A stretch of DNA of 64,000 nucleotides, taken from assembly GCA_012064415.1 (NCBI GenBank), contig SSNU01000314.1, forward strand, positions 62,001 through 126,000. The letters are read 5' to 3'. A program made the translations under genes and the position numbers. This stretch comes from Gyrodactylus bullatarudis. Its lineage: Eukaryota; Platyhelminthes; Monogenea; Gyrodactylidea; Gyrodactylidae. Positions 37,501 through 52,500 of the stretch are shown here, one piece after another. The notes under the pieces were generated by a model that worked only from the letters and a program-made list of their open reading frames with translations, was not told where the DNA came from and did not search any database. Within the stretch, counting starts at the first letter, position 1. Every line of letters starts with the position of its first letter.

Positions 37501-40500
37501 GTTTAGCAATTTTTTTTTACAATCTGTTATAAATTGCTTTGTTCCATGAATTTATGATTACTTCACTTCTTATATCTCTCTCACACATCCTCATCAACTG
37601 AAGTGCTATGTAAAGATTAATATTATTGAACACCGATCTTTTATCCTCATAAAGGGCTTCGAATGAACGAATAATCCCTAAGTCACATATTGATGTAGTC
37701 GTTCCAGGTAAATAGAGGATAAAAAAATTTTCTGGACAAACAATTCTCTCATGTGCTCTGAAATTGAAAGCTCCGTAGATGATGGTTTAGGAGATTTGAA
37801 GGTGTCTATTATTTAAACATTTTTTAGAAGACGAAAAGGAATTATTGATTTTGCATGTTTTTTCCAGTAACTAGCTAGATTTCTCATTTTCTATTTTTTT
37901 CCTTAGTCAAAAGAAGCTTTTAGAGAAAGTTTAAGAGGATTTTATTTTTTGGAGAATAGCCTATTTTTTTCTGATTTTTGATCACTTAATCCTCTCTCTG
38001 AATTGCTTTCAGGAAGAAATAAAAAGAAAAGAATCCTTCTTTCGAGAAAATAGACTTTTATATCAAAACATTCCTTCATATCTGGGTCTTTTAGATTCAC
38101 TTCTTTGAGTCTATTGTTCTATCTTAATATGAGTAAAATTTTCTTTTTGTTGAAGGTGACAAAACAAACTAATTATTAATAAAAAGATTTCCTAACAAGC
38201 TACTCAACTGATGTCTATTGTTTGTAAATTTAAAATTCAAATTGAAAAATAAATGAAACAGATTTTACTCAGCCTAAAGTGATAATAAATTCTTTTTCTC
38301 TCTAGAGAATCAAACACAAACATTGTTCGTAGATTTCTGCAGTTCTTCCAATTTCTCTATCAGTCAAACTATGAATTTCAATGCATGTGCTTTTGTGAGG
38401 AATTCCTGAAAAACCTGACACAAATGATGTTTCCCATACGCATAAAAAGTCCAGTTATATTGGAAAGTCAATTCTCCCTTTATCATGACGAGGCATGCCT
38501 GAAGAATTTGGAAGCGATTCAGAAAAATGTATGCTCGAAAAAGCTAAACTTATCTAAAACAAAAAATCTAATGAAAGAAAAAATCTTTGATCTCTCTATG
38601 TTATACTCACGCGCCAGAGAATAACCAATCAGATTTAAAATCAATAATTTGTGCCAAAGAAATAGAAGCGCTGTATTCATATCAATAATCTGCATCTAGT
38701 CATTGAGTTAATTTTCATTTTATGAGAATTTTTGTTTTTTTTTTGGATTCTCTGTCTAAATTAGATAATGAAAAAAACAACTCGTCTAAATAGAAACTCA
38801 AGAATTCTCAGCTCAAACTTGATGTTAACTAGGTTCGTAAAAATATGATTCTAAACATTTTGTTTATACCTAGTACTCCAAATTTAGTACTCCTAGATAT
38901 TTCGAAATCTTGAGTCTGTTTCTGAAATCAAAAATATTGGTCCAAGAATTCCTTCTAGACTAGGACCAAATTATTTTTTAAATTGTAATGAAAAACACAA
39001 TATGCTTACTTCAAATTGATTTTTCTAAACGCATCTGAAAAGGAATCAAGAGTAATTTCTTAAACTAAAACTCCCAACCTCAATAAAACACTTCCCCTCA
39101 AATTCAATTTGTATTGAAATTTCTTTAAATATTGTAAATTTAAATTTTGAATTTTTTCAATTAATCATTTTCCCAAGAAGATGGGTAAACTTGGAGTGCC
39201 ATTCTAATCAAAATTTGAGGCCTACTTGTAAAGTGAACCCTGTCGATATTATAAAATTAATTACGTAAATATCATCGATAAAATTAATTTTTTTCCTACA
39301 ATAATAATAAATAATTTTGGAATAAAGTTTTTATCACGAGTTCTATTCACCACTTCTGTATGAATTTTTTCCATTATATTTAGGACACACCAAAGTTGAA
39401 TACTAAATCAGATATTGTCCAGTACATTTTTGATATGCTCAAATTAATCATAACGGACAGTCTCACTCTACCATCTGAAATTCATAATCCCAGGCATATA
39501 TTCGATTCATTTATTAATGTGAGTTTCCGATTGGTATACAATTCAAACTTAAAGAAATACAAACTTAAATACAGGTTTAACAAATTTGAAAGAGATGGCC
39601 TTATTGGTCCAAATTTTAATAGTTATACAATTGGCTCCTCCCTGTTACCAGGTCAGAGAAATTAATGTAAGAGATCTGAATTATAATTATTCGAAATTTG
39701 TACAATGAAAGTGATAATTATTATTGTAGTCAGCGTTTAGTGGAAAGAAAATTTAGTTCTGTTAGCGAATCAGGATAATTAGGGTTTGATCATTGTGTTG
39801 CTACGAAGAACTTGGTAATTTGTTGGTTCGTTTCTGTCTCTTCCCGTCTTCTTTTCATTGGAGGGGGTTGTGATCCTGCTGGTTTTTTCTCCCTCGGTTT
39901 TGGTAGGCTCATTGGTTTCACATGATTCTTTTGTACACATAGATTTGGCTTTTTTTCGTTAATAAGGTAAGCTTCAGCTGCTTTCAAAATGTAACCGTTT
40001 TTCCCTGATGGTTTGTAAATAATTTCAAAGTTTTGGGGGGAAACTTGGGCATTACATGTTTTTAGATGCTCTCTGATCGCGGTTTGGCCCTTGTAGAGAT
40101 GTTCATCAATCCTGTCCTCGAGTCGTCTTGTTGTCCGTCCAATGTACACTGAATTGCATGGACATTGAAATTTGTAAACAACGTTGCTCTTCTTCCAGGT
40201 ATCCAATTCGTCTTCGGCATCTTCTTACTTTGCTCAAATTTCCTATGTCATCGGTAGCTCAGCTCAAAACCAATCTCGAAGAACCTTATTTTCTATAATG
40301 ATTGTCCAGATTAAATAATTTTTGTCTATTATATATCTAATAAAAATTTCTAACAAAAAAAAAAAAAGAACACTTAACTCAGTCAAACTTTAAATTTTGA
40401 ATGAAAAGTATTTTAAATAAAATGTATTACTTTTGAGAGTTTCATAAATTGATGGAAAATAATAAAGGTGAAATACTCTGTTTTCTCTGCGAAATAATTT

Positions 40501-43500
40501 TTTTTTAAACATATGTGGGCTTATTTTTTAACCAATTAGAGGTCCATTAATTTCTTGGACTAAGCAAAAATTTCACTTCTACAATTCATCTTTACTATTA
40601 GTCGGGGAATATGAGCAAGTAAATTGATAATTTTTCCTACAAAATTAGCTCAAGAGAGACACTTTAATTCTTGATGTTATTGCGGACACTTCTTGAGTTA
40701 ATTTCTACTATCAATCTGAAATCAAAAAAAATTGTGTAATCTGATTAAAAGTTATACTGTGACAAGCATCAAGGAAATTTTAGTTCATCTATCTTGTATT
40801 TATTCAGTCATCAAGATCTCAGAATTAGCTCAACAAGAATGTACTTGGTTATTTATTTCGAACAATCCATTAGTAATACTCTCTTGAGGGATTTCATCCG
40901 TGTCAAGCTCTTCTTCATCTTTTGGAATGATTTTTCACTTTCAAAGATTTAATTACTAGAAATAACTTCCACTCACTCTAAACAAGAGGATAATTCTTGA
41001 AATTTTCTAAAATATTCATTATCCTTTTAGTTGTGAGTTCTAAGAGACATCTGAAATTTTTTTAGAATTCTCCTATTCATTTTTAAGCATTATCTATGAT
41101 GGATTATAACTTGATTTATTTTTTGTTGATTCGGATTTCGTTTTCATTTGTAAAGAAAAATCAGATTTAGTTTGTCTTTCTACACTGACATAATGATTTT
41201 TTCAGACTGAGTACGTTAGTTTCTAGAAGTAGTATGTAATAATTTTTATTCTAAATGTTATTTTAACTCTAAAACTGGATTTTTAAATAATTTGACAATT
41301 TTTCAATTTTCGATCAATTTCTAATTTGGCATCAGAATTAGAAGAGAAATACAAATTTGAATTTTAGATAAACACACCATTTTTCTGGGAAATCGATGTA
41401 TTTGAATTAATCAGTCATAACTAGGGCGACCAGAAAAAGGCACAAATTTTCATGAAAAAAGGCAAATTTTATTTTTCAAAAAGGCAAAAATAGGCATCTA
41501 TTAATTTGCTTACAAGTAGTATGATTATATAAATATTATTTTTATTGATCAGCATTAAAATCATCATTTAATTGGCTCAGGATAATATACTTCTCTAGAT
41601 TTTCATCACTGAAATGTTTACCAGAATCTATATAATACTGCATTTTTGAAAAACTTCTTTCAACATCAGCTGAAGTTGGTTGGGCTCTGTTTAGAAGATC
41701 CAAATCAATTGGATTCAGATAATTTTTTTAGCTCCTGAAAATTTTCCTCTGCATAGTTTGCATTCAAGACGGGAATCTTTTAGAAGGACGAACTCATCTG
41801 GGAACTCTTGAGCAAACTTCGACATAATGAATAATGAAGTTTGTTTATTAAGAATAATGCATTCATTTGAATAAGTTATTCCCATTGGCTGTTTATCGAG
41901 TCCCCCACAAAAATAAAATATAATTCAGACAAGGAAAAAATTTAATTTGATTCAATCCCCTAAAAGATCAATCCAAAACTAAAATAGGCAAAAAAAGGCA
42001 ATCCCTGCCTAAAAAGGCAAAAAAGGTAAAATTATCTCGGCTATTAATACATCTAGGGAAAAAAGGATTGGATTTTTTGGTCGTATCTTTCTGTTCTAGG
42101 ATGACTGTCAAAAAAGGCATTTTGGTCGCCCTAGTCATAACCAATGGAAGATGCGCTGAAATTTACACCTTATTGAGTTAAAATCTCTCCTATAGGAAAG
42201 GTCCTTAGATTTTAAAGCATAATTTTTCGAGTAGGTAATAATGTTGCATTTATTCTAACAGGCAATAAAAGATGACGAAATATCGTCGAAGGATCAATTA
42301 GTCATTGAGAACATGATTATTCGAGAAATAATCGACTATCTTGAAATGAAAGAGATGATGTTTGAAATTGGCAATATCCGTCTGACTGCATCCATTATCA
42401 TGCTCAGCGACATGAATCAGGATGAGAAAGAATGTCAATTTCCATCCGAGATCATTTTCACCCTTAAATACATTGTACATTCCAATATAACATATTTGGG
42501 TAATAGAATCGTGGACCTTTTATGGCATGTAAGTTGATTATTCAAACAAAAGGCACAATATCATATAATTTCAGTGTAGAGTCACGTTGATTAAAACAAG
42601 AAAACTATTCGAAAAATGTTGTTGTATTTTGGAGCTTTTATTCAGTATCCAATGATTTTTACAGAAATCTCGATTTTTCCATCAAGAATTCGAATTTTTA
42701 AAGATTTTATGGAATCCTACCCTTGTTGCTCATTTGAAGAAAAAAATTCAGAAAAAAAATTTTTTTTTTTCGAGTAATATGGTCATTTTTCAAATTCCCA
42801 TTTGGCGCCAAAATTTCATTTTTTCGAACTTTGAGCTGAATATTTTTATTGATTTGAAAGTGGGAATGAAAATGAGTGTTTGAAAAATGACCATATTTTT
42901 CATAAAAATAATTTTTTTAGAATTTTTTTCTACAAATCGTAAATGTGAGCAACATGAGTAGGATTACGAAAAAACTTTAAAAAATTCGAATTCTTGATGA
43001 AAAAATCGAGATTTCTGTGAAAATCATAGATTTCCAACTTTATATCAATTAGCTTTATAATACAGTAGTCAACTGACTTAAACTCTCGTTAAAAAATATA
43101 CGTATTTATTCTCATATGAGGATAAATGTTAATTTCCTGGATAAATGTTGAAGAAGCAGCAATGGTATGAACCAGATTTTAATTTCCTACATAATACACC
43201 AAATTCTATTCATTGATCTGAGCCCCGAATAATAAATATCCTTTACTAGGAATGAATATTCTTTAGTGACCTCTAATTCTTTTTCTTCATCATGTTTTTA
43301 ATTCCAATTCCAAATTTTTGCAGGATTTCACAATTGAATTCTCTAGTAAAGTCTTGCATTTCTTGTATCGGCTGATATCTTTCTCAAATCTGCTCATCAG
43401 GGATGTTGAAGAAAATTACAAAGCAATCTGTCCAACTATCCTGAGCCATTTGAAAATCAACCTACAGGTCATTTGGCGAAGTCTCAATCGTACAGTTCTC

Positions 43501-46500
43501 TTTATTCTCAGCAGATCTGTAAGTTGATCTTTTGCCAATCATGATTCAACATAGCAGATTGGAAAAACCACTAATTATTCCCTTATTTCAATCATTTTGT
43601 TATCATTCCTTAGTAATTGCTATTTATACATTTCATTTTGACAGAAACCCATCAAACTGTCAGACTCCGCTTTTTCTATAATACTCAGGAGAATGAAAAT
43701 TATTTTTAACAAATTTTGATTTCCCCATAACAGCATACCTCTGTGTAATCATAATTAATAATAATTGTAACAACTTTTCTTTAAACGAGTCTCCCATACC
43801 CACCAAGCAGAATTTTCCCTTTATAAAACATAATGCCAACCGAATCCTTGATCTCTACATCCTTTTCAGTTTTATATGATCGTCTTTTCACCAAAGTCTT
43901 CCATTTTCAAATGCACGAATTTAATATTGGAATGCAAAAAGTTCATCCAGAACTGAAAAAGAATTTAGATAAAGTAAAAAACTCACCGCAAAATGAGTTC
44001 TATTGATGACCCAAAAATTAAAATTCTCCAGAATTTTTCTCAAAGTGTGAAATAGGACTTGAATTTTACTATAGATAAAAAATTGTTACAAAAAATAATC
44101 CTAAAATCTTAATTTTTCGTTTTGTGTAGTAAAATTCATTGAAAATGTCATGACGCAAAAATCGTCATTTTCAATTGAAATTTTGTATATAGTAAAAACA
44201 CGAAAATATATGGTTTTTTCGATTATTTTCAAAATGAGATTAAGGCTGGGAAAATTGAATTTCTCTAGTAGGATTTTTTCTGGATAAAGTAGATCGTGTT
44301 CGATTCTCCTTTTTCAGTATGTTCTGAGAGAGTTCTTGGCAAATGATAATTTAGTTTATATTTATTTTAATGGTTTTTTATTGAATTTTATTTTTTCTCT
44401 TCCCAAGACGCTAACAGAAATAGATCAATATCAACTTATTGAAAATCTCGAGAGAATCCTTGCCATTAATCCTGATGATGATGCTACAGACCAAGAAAAG
44501 GTTCTCTTATTCTCCGGTATGTTTATTTTCAGATCATCACGATCATTTTTATTTTGGTACATAACATGATTGGACGAGTTTCGGCCGCTTCGTTAATTAC
44601 CAATACGCAGTAAATCATTCCTTCGATAAAAAATTTAAACTAATTTGTCTATTTTGTCAGATTTTTCTCCAGTTAACTTGTTGTTTGAATTCGGCGATGA
44701 ATTTTATATCAATGGATCATCATTTTTAAGCCTTGAATTAGTCTAGTTCTTCAGTTTTTAGGTTTCTGCTAACATTGTACAGTAGATTTGAGAATTTCAT
44801 TCACGCTGATATTTTGAACCATTCTTTGCACAATCTGATATTGTTGACTTTGATGCCTATGTATACAAGTTGAATCTATTACTTCCTTTATAGACTTGAT
44901 GAGGATTGAAAAGTAGAATTGTCAACTGTATGATCATAGATTTTGTCGGATTAGTTCATCATGCTTTCTGTCATCTTGAAATGTCAATTTTTCTTAATGA
45001 ACTGCTACTTACTTTAAGTATCGCGATTCGCGAAGTATATATGATATTTAAAATTAAAAGATAAACTTTAAATCTTAAATAAACTATGAATTAAGTTTTA
45101 CTTTTCTAATTGCTTACGGAAATTTTCTTCTGAAAGTAAACCTCCATAATGAAAGTGTGTTCAGGTAAAATTTATATAATCCAGGGTGAAAATGTAAACA
45201 AAAGAAGCTGCATTAAGAGTAGTTTCTTGGTTAAAGATGTGATGAAAATTTTTAAAATCTAAAGCAACAGTAGATTTCAGTATGTTTTATCAATCATATT
45301 CCTGAATTTGCTCACGAGAATAGGGTGTGAAGAAGACATGTAGATTCAGATTTATCTTTCTTCTACTAATTTTTAAAGCTTTTAAAACTTTTTGCTTATA
45401 CTTTCCAGTGCAAAAATGGACATTTTAAGAAATTTAATTTAAAACGTATTTTTCTATTACAAATATATATTCAAACACTTGTATTGTACTAATCCAAGGT
45501 AAGCAAATGATTTTTACGTGTCAACTTCTGTATTCCATCAGTTTTGAGGACTTTTTGATCTTTTTAGCTAAAAGTTAGACTTTCAATTAACCTCTATGTT
45601 GAAATTAATTAAAAGATTTAAATTCATTCGCAGATAAAATATCTCTGTATGATATGATTATATACTGTCCTAAAATTAGATTGGCCCCCTCCTCTCGATT
45701 TATCATAATTCATACGTTTCACTCTCTCACAGGAATCAAATAATCCGAAGTCAAATCATAACTTCATAGAGTCAATTTAGTTAGCCTATAATCCGTACAT
45801 AATTACACAGTGTGTAATACACACAAATGAATGATGGAAATTCATATAAGAGCTGTCAAATATAGCAGAAAATTTCACCAAAAGAAACCATAGCAATTTT
45901 TGGGTGAATGACAAAAAGATACAACTAGTTAATATGAAGATAGGAATTTATGATTTTTTTTACAAAATTCTCAATTTTTCCACCAAGAAACCGAACTTGA
46001 TTAAAAATTTCTGCAATCTGGATCATGAGGCTTACTTTTAATTTTGAAAAAAAGCAATTTCTAAGGAATCTCGAGTTAGCTCCAAATTCCCATTTTTTGA
46101 ACTTTGAGTTTGTTGATCACAAAGCTAAAAAGGGATCAAGCCTATCAAAAACCTGCTTTTTGTGTCCAATACCTAGATCAATTGCTTCAATTAAAAAGCT
46201 ACTCTGTAAAATATCACCAGAGTTAACTAATTTCCGCTTTCATTTATTGAGTAAAAATGAAAGTACACTATTCAGCTATTTAATATGAGTTTATAAACAA
46301 GATATTAACAGATATGTTTCCTATTGCAATTATTTCATCATTATCATCATTATTAGAAAAATCCAGATTCGTTCATTTTTACTTTCAGAATTCATGGAAA
46401 TGAGAATTCCGAATTAAGATGATACTTATTCAATCAGTTTTTCAATTAATTAAGTTTTATAATTATTAGAGATAGATTTTGCAGATTATCGATTTTTAGC

Positions 46501-49500
46501 CAAGGTGATTTTCTGATCAAGCTTGAAGAGACGATTCTAATGATACGTACGGTCTTACTGATATTTGAGACACTAAAGGGGTGAAAATATTGTACTAGCT
46601 TCAATACAAATATTCTTGATTTTTATTTACTCGATTTTCCACGTGTTAGTAAAAGATTTCATTGACAAACAAGCTTACTATCAATTTTGATCAGAACAAA
46701 GCTTAAAAACATTTCAAGTTTTAGGAAATTAAAAAATTTTAAAGTTGCTTAAAAGTAGTATCATCAAATTTTGCCTTTGAATGAGAAAATATTGAAACTT
46801 TACGTCTATGTAGGGAACATGATCGAATGAAAACTCAAACAAATTCAAAAAAAATGTTTAGCATTTGTTACTACTGTAATTCATTAGTTTGATTTATCAA
46901 ATCCTCATATTGTTCAAAATATTTTTGATCAAACATCTTAACCGACTTTCAGAAGAAATTAATGGGTCTCATAAATGGAGCTATGGAATGAAACCTTTTT
47001 ACATTCTGAAAAATTGTGCGTATTTCTTCTTTAACTGTAACTTCATTTGGCTTGAATTAGTTTTAAGAAATTTACCATACTTTTGGGTATTTATGCTGAT
47101 GTTATTCGGATAAATCACTATTTTCCCATAGAGATTTTAAAAACTAAATTATAATATTCGCATATATCACTTATACTTTCTGTAAAGAAACTTTCTTGGG
47201 CCATTTGATAATACACTGAATAGATCTTAGACATTGTGTAATTAATCTATAAAATAAATAAGGAATTTTGTTTCAACTGATAGATCGAAGGTATTATCAC
47301 TTTTGTTCTTAAGTTTGAAGAATTTTGATCAAGAGTTTCTTTCAATTGAGATTCTCTCCTGTTTTTGCCTATTATTTTATTCTTGAATATCAGTGCACTT
47401 GTTGTCTTTTCAGTGAGCAATACGAAAAAGTTTCAATTTACGATAATTCATTGATGAGAAAATTTTTCAAGGAAAATACAAATGAAAAGCGATATTCTCT
47501 TTGGGCCTCTCTCAGAACAACCAAGAAAGAAATTTTTTGAAACTAGTTAGTATACTAGTTGTGAAATAGAAAATTTGCATAGAAATTAGTTCTCATTATT
47601 GAAAGAGTTTAGTTTAATCGATATTCGGATCAAAGTTTTTCCCCTGCTATGTCGTATAGTTTGTAAATATCTTCTAAAGGGATTTACTCTTAATTATTAT
47701 TCTGTGCTTTAGACAAATCCAAAGATTACCATTTAATGGATGTCTCTCAGCGAGTAAATGCTTATCCTAGATTGTTTTTTTTCCTTCAATTCATTCATCT
47801 TTGTCACGAAAAAAAATCTGAAATTTAAATGCATGAGAATATTCATGATGCGAAATTATGTTGTATAAATTCTTGCATTAATTATTGATGATGATCTCTA
47901 GAACCTGGAATGATTTGCCGACGTATATAAATATTTAAGCTAGTATGATAAGCTTTGAGCCAGCAGAAACAAAACTAGGATGTGCTTAGATTCAATATTT
48001 TCTCAAATGATGCACTGATTCCTTACTACTTAGCTAAAACTAAAGTTGAGAATCTAAAGCTAGTTGACATAAAGATGAGAATTTACATTTTTTACAAAAA
48101 TCTCGCTATTTTTCTTTGAAAAGTCAGGTAAGAAATTATTTTTCGAATTCCATAATGAATTTCCACTTTATCAACTTTTGAATCCAAAATTTTTATCGAT
48201 TTCAAAGATTTGAAGAAGTTAAATGCAGATATTCGAGACCAAGATTAGACGAAGAATTCGAATTCGCCCGTGGAGGTAGAGAGGAATCTACTGTTTTCAA
48301 GAAAAAGTTAAACTTTTAAATTGTGGATTATTCCCCTTCGTAATAATCAATATATTCAAATTTTTCGATTTTCCACAATAATGACGAATTTCAATGAATT
48401 TCTGCAGGTGAATTCGAATTCTTTGTCTAATCTTGGTCTCGAATATCTGCATTTAACTTCTTCAAATCTTTGAAATCGATAAAAATTTTGTATTCAAAAG
48501 TTGATAAAGTGGATATTTAGTGGATTTTCGAAATTCAAAAAATGATCTAATTTTTTCGGAAATTTCTAAAAATTTTCCCAACTTTTTGGCTTATTTTATT
48601 ATGGAATTCGAAAAATAATTTCTTTTCTGACTTTCCGAAGAAAAATATTGAGTTTTTTGTGAAAAATTTAAATTCTTATCTTCATGTAAATTAGGTTTAT
48701 TTTAAATCTATCATTTTTCAAATTTCTAATTTTTGAACTTGAGTCGAAAATTTTTATTGATTTAAAAATGGCAATTAGTTATGCTGAATCTGATCTACGG
48801 ATTGATCTCATTATCGTTTAGGAACATCTTCACTACCTAAAAATCTGTTGAAAATTCAATAGCAATTTTCAGCTTTTTTATTCTGGGTCCTGAAAAACCT
48901 CTTTTGAACGCCCTCCCACTTTCAAGTCAATAAGCAATTTCATCCTTACAAAAAAAATCTTTAAATTTGTATAGAAATAATAGTTAGTTCAGCAAATATC
49001 TGTATTGTATTAAATTCAAGAATTACTCTAAATTTGTAAACACTACAGATCTCTGAAGCAAATCAAGGTATTTAACTATAACTATAAAAATAACTCATAA
49101 CTCTATCAGTTGATCAACGTTCAAAAATAGAAGAAAATTAATTCATGTAAATTTTTCTCTTTTAAATTTAATTTTGATTCTTTTTCCTAGATGACAATCA
49201 AGATCCGAATTTCGTATTTTGCTTAGTTCATCTACTTATGCAGCATGTGATGTCAGTGAGAAAAGGAGATGAGAATCCAGAGACAAAAAAAACCGCTGAT
49301 CTTTCCGAATGTCAAATTTACTCAATAATTGATGAAGAATTTTTCAATGATTTAGATGTGGAAAAGAAGAATCTCACTGAAGATACTCTGAAAGAGGAAA
49401 AAATTAAAGATAATTTTTCAAAAATTTCAAAGCTCACAGAAACACTCTGGAAAATTTGCTATCACGAAAGAAAATCAGAATTTATTGAAAAGCTTCCAGA

Positions 49501-52500
49501 CTCTCCTCTAGCTCTTGGTATTGAGTCAATATCACTGAAACATTGGTCTACATTGCTTGAACATCCGTGTATTATGGGTAAACTAAATTTGTTTCGCGTG
49601 ACTTAATTATTTGATTCAAACACAACTGAAAATTTTGAATAATAAAGATATGATAGGATTGTTTTTAAAATGTTTGCTTCAACGTAACATTCAGTTCTAT
49701 TTTTTCTTCATAGCATGGGCCGATTACATGAAGAAAGAAGCATCAGGTTTCGGCGGCTCAGATCTGAATGACTGGGGCTACTTCAATTTCCCCCTGTTCA
49801 AACAGAACACATCTCTTATGAATTATTTGTCAAGAGGTTGTAGACTCGTGATGAATACGACACAATCGTCAATGGAAAACTCTACAGTTTTGAGTCAAAC
49901 ATCAGAACCTCCAAAGACTGGTCTGACTCATCAGATTAGTCAAAAGTTCAATCGTATTAGCAGTTCAGTTTTCCGTCTTGGGCCGAATGATTCAAGATTG
50001 AATCAACCTAGAAAAAATAAAAGTGAAGATGATACATGTGGTCTTGATTCAAGGTATAAAGATTTAATCACTAAAAAGAACGAAATTTCATTTCTGGAAA
50101 GTACTCTTGCTTCACCAGGAAATGGGAATTTTCCTCCGGTAAGAAATGTTGTTTATTCAAAAACATTTTTATTTTATTGAATGTCTCTGTATATTTCCAC
50201 AGAATCAATCTCAGATGAATCGTCAACTATATGAAGAAATTCTCCAGTACCAAATCGAGGAAAAAATCAAGGCTGAAAATTTCCTGGAAAAAGAAATTCT
50301 TAAACATTGGAATAATCATGAACATGATATGACAAGGCCCAGAGGAATTTGGGGTGGGGAAGAACCGTCAAGTTTTCAGGAGGAGGTGTTGAAAAAGCTT
50401 CAACTCGACACTATGGAAGGTCCTCTTAGAATGAGGAAGAAAATGATTCCCTCAGAAGATTTCTATTCACGATACTTGCACAACTATTTCACTGCGGAAG
50501 ATCTTAATGAACATCGAAAAGTTTGTTTGATATATTATTATCAGATATGAAGATGAAAACTTTTTATTTTAACAAAAAACTCAATATTTTTTGTTCCCAT
50601 CATAAGATAAGCCAGTGAGTTGTTAAAAGAAAAAAAACTGAGAAAAATTAGGCCTTTTTGCTATTAATGTTGAGTTTTTTGGGTGTTTTTTCAGCTTACA
50701 TTCTCTTCTTTTTATGGAACTTGCTTCTTACTATTTTCATTCTAATTTTTGTAATTTTTTATTTCAATGAATATATTTATAATTTCATTTTTAAAGTAAC
50801 ATTCCTGATGAAGCTTTAAGAAATACGTATTAAATCTCTTGTTTTTCAATTCTTCAAAATTCCTAAATGTAAATCATTGGATTTTCGGACGTATATACAA
50901 AATTACGTGAATCTCCAATATATAATCACCTGAAGAAGTTCACTGGACCAAGTTATTATTATTTGTAGGAAATCGAATCATTTGAAATTTTTGTTTATCA
51001 GAAAGGAAAATGATCCAGAATTTAAAGTTTAACTATTCTTGGTGATGGCGAAATTCTCTCGACCTCAATCGCCATATTCCAATTATTTGTCTAATAATGA
51101 TCCAGACTATCAGTCATGAAACCTTTGAAATCGATTAAAAAATGTGAGCTCAAACCTTGAAAAATTTGAAATTTTGCACATAATCAGCCTTATTTTTATT
51201 AGATTGAAACTTTTATTGCAAAAATTAAATTTTTCCTGGTTTTCCGTAGAAAAATATTGAGTCTTTTGTAAAAATAGTAAATTCATCTTCATTTCAACTA
51301 GGCTTTTATGAGAATTCCATAAAACCTTTTCGATAAATAAAAATCTTTTTAGGAAGCTTTCTCAGTAAATCTATCCCAATGTGTCAACAAATTAAGAGCA
51401 CCAATTTGCAAAAATAGTCTTGAGTATTTGTTGAATTTTATCCACAAGACGTTCTCGGAACCAGATTATGGACCCCTACAAAGTCACCTTGATAGACTTT
51501 ATCAATATTTAAAGATACTCTCCGAAGTAAAAGAAGACTCGAATTGTATTGCAGATGATGAATGTGACACAACAAACTTCAATTCACTTAACATTGAAGG
51601 TAATTTCAAAGAATCGGTTCTCTTTTAATCGCAAGAGTTTTTACCCCCTATTCTCCTAGAATCCTTGAATGATACAGCAAAATTATTCAGAAATAGTGTC
51701 AACCGTATTAGTCAAAATGATACAGAACAAACAATAGACGAAGATGATCCCGAAGTAGACTTACTAGACACTGATGACTGTGGCCATACTGACTTGACGT
51801 CTGGGACAGAAAAGGAAGAAGATAAAAAAGTGAAAAAGTAAATTATTTTTCTCTACTCAACGTATAACACCAATAAAATTTATTTTTTCATCTACTTAAT
51901 AGTAGATGGGAAATTCAATTCTAAAAAAGAAACCAAAAGAATCTTTATTACATAGAATTCCCATTAGAATTAGTTTTATATTAGTTGTGATTATTTTTCT
52001 CGATTGTCTTCTTATCGTCCCTAAAATTGTTAAAATCGAATGAAAACATTAAATCAAAGATTGAAATCTTTTGATTGTTTTTTTCAGCACCTCAATAGAG
52101 CAAAAGCAAAATGTTTTCATCCAACCCTTGGGTGATAACTTTTATCAGCCTCCTGATAATTCGGCTGTTCTCAGACTTCTCGGAACATCAGAACAAATAA
52201 AAACAGTTTCCTCTTGTGCTAGAGTGACTGGCCTGGAAGTTCACGAAGGACTCTTGTGCTTTGGAAAGCAACATTTTTATCTACTAGATGGTTTTGTTCT
52301 GTTACAAGATAGAAGAATTGTTGACTTTGAAATAATGCCAAAAGATGTTAATTACGAACCAGTTGTTCCCATCCATCAAGGTTCTAAATCATTCGATATC
52401 TCTCAGAATCGACAGTAAGACATCTTATGCTTTAGAAACGATCACCATTCTATTCATGTTGTAAAAAAGTTATTAGTTTCATTTTCGTCCTTGTAATTCT

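Noticed and set aside
46025..46288. Plus-strand ORF of 87 codons
   Set aside because: Half lies in a family C foldback repeat and it has no protein signature; it sits inside a WDFY3 intron.
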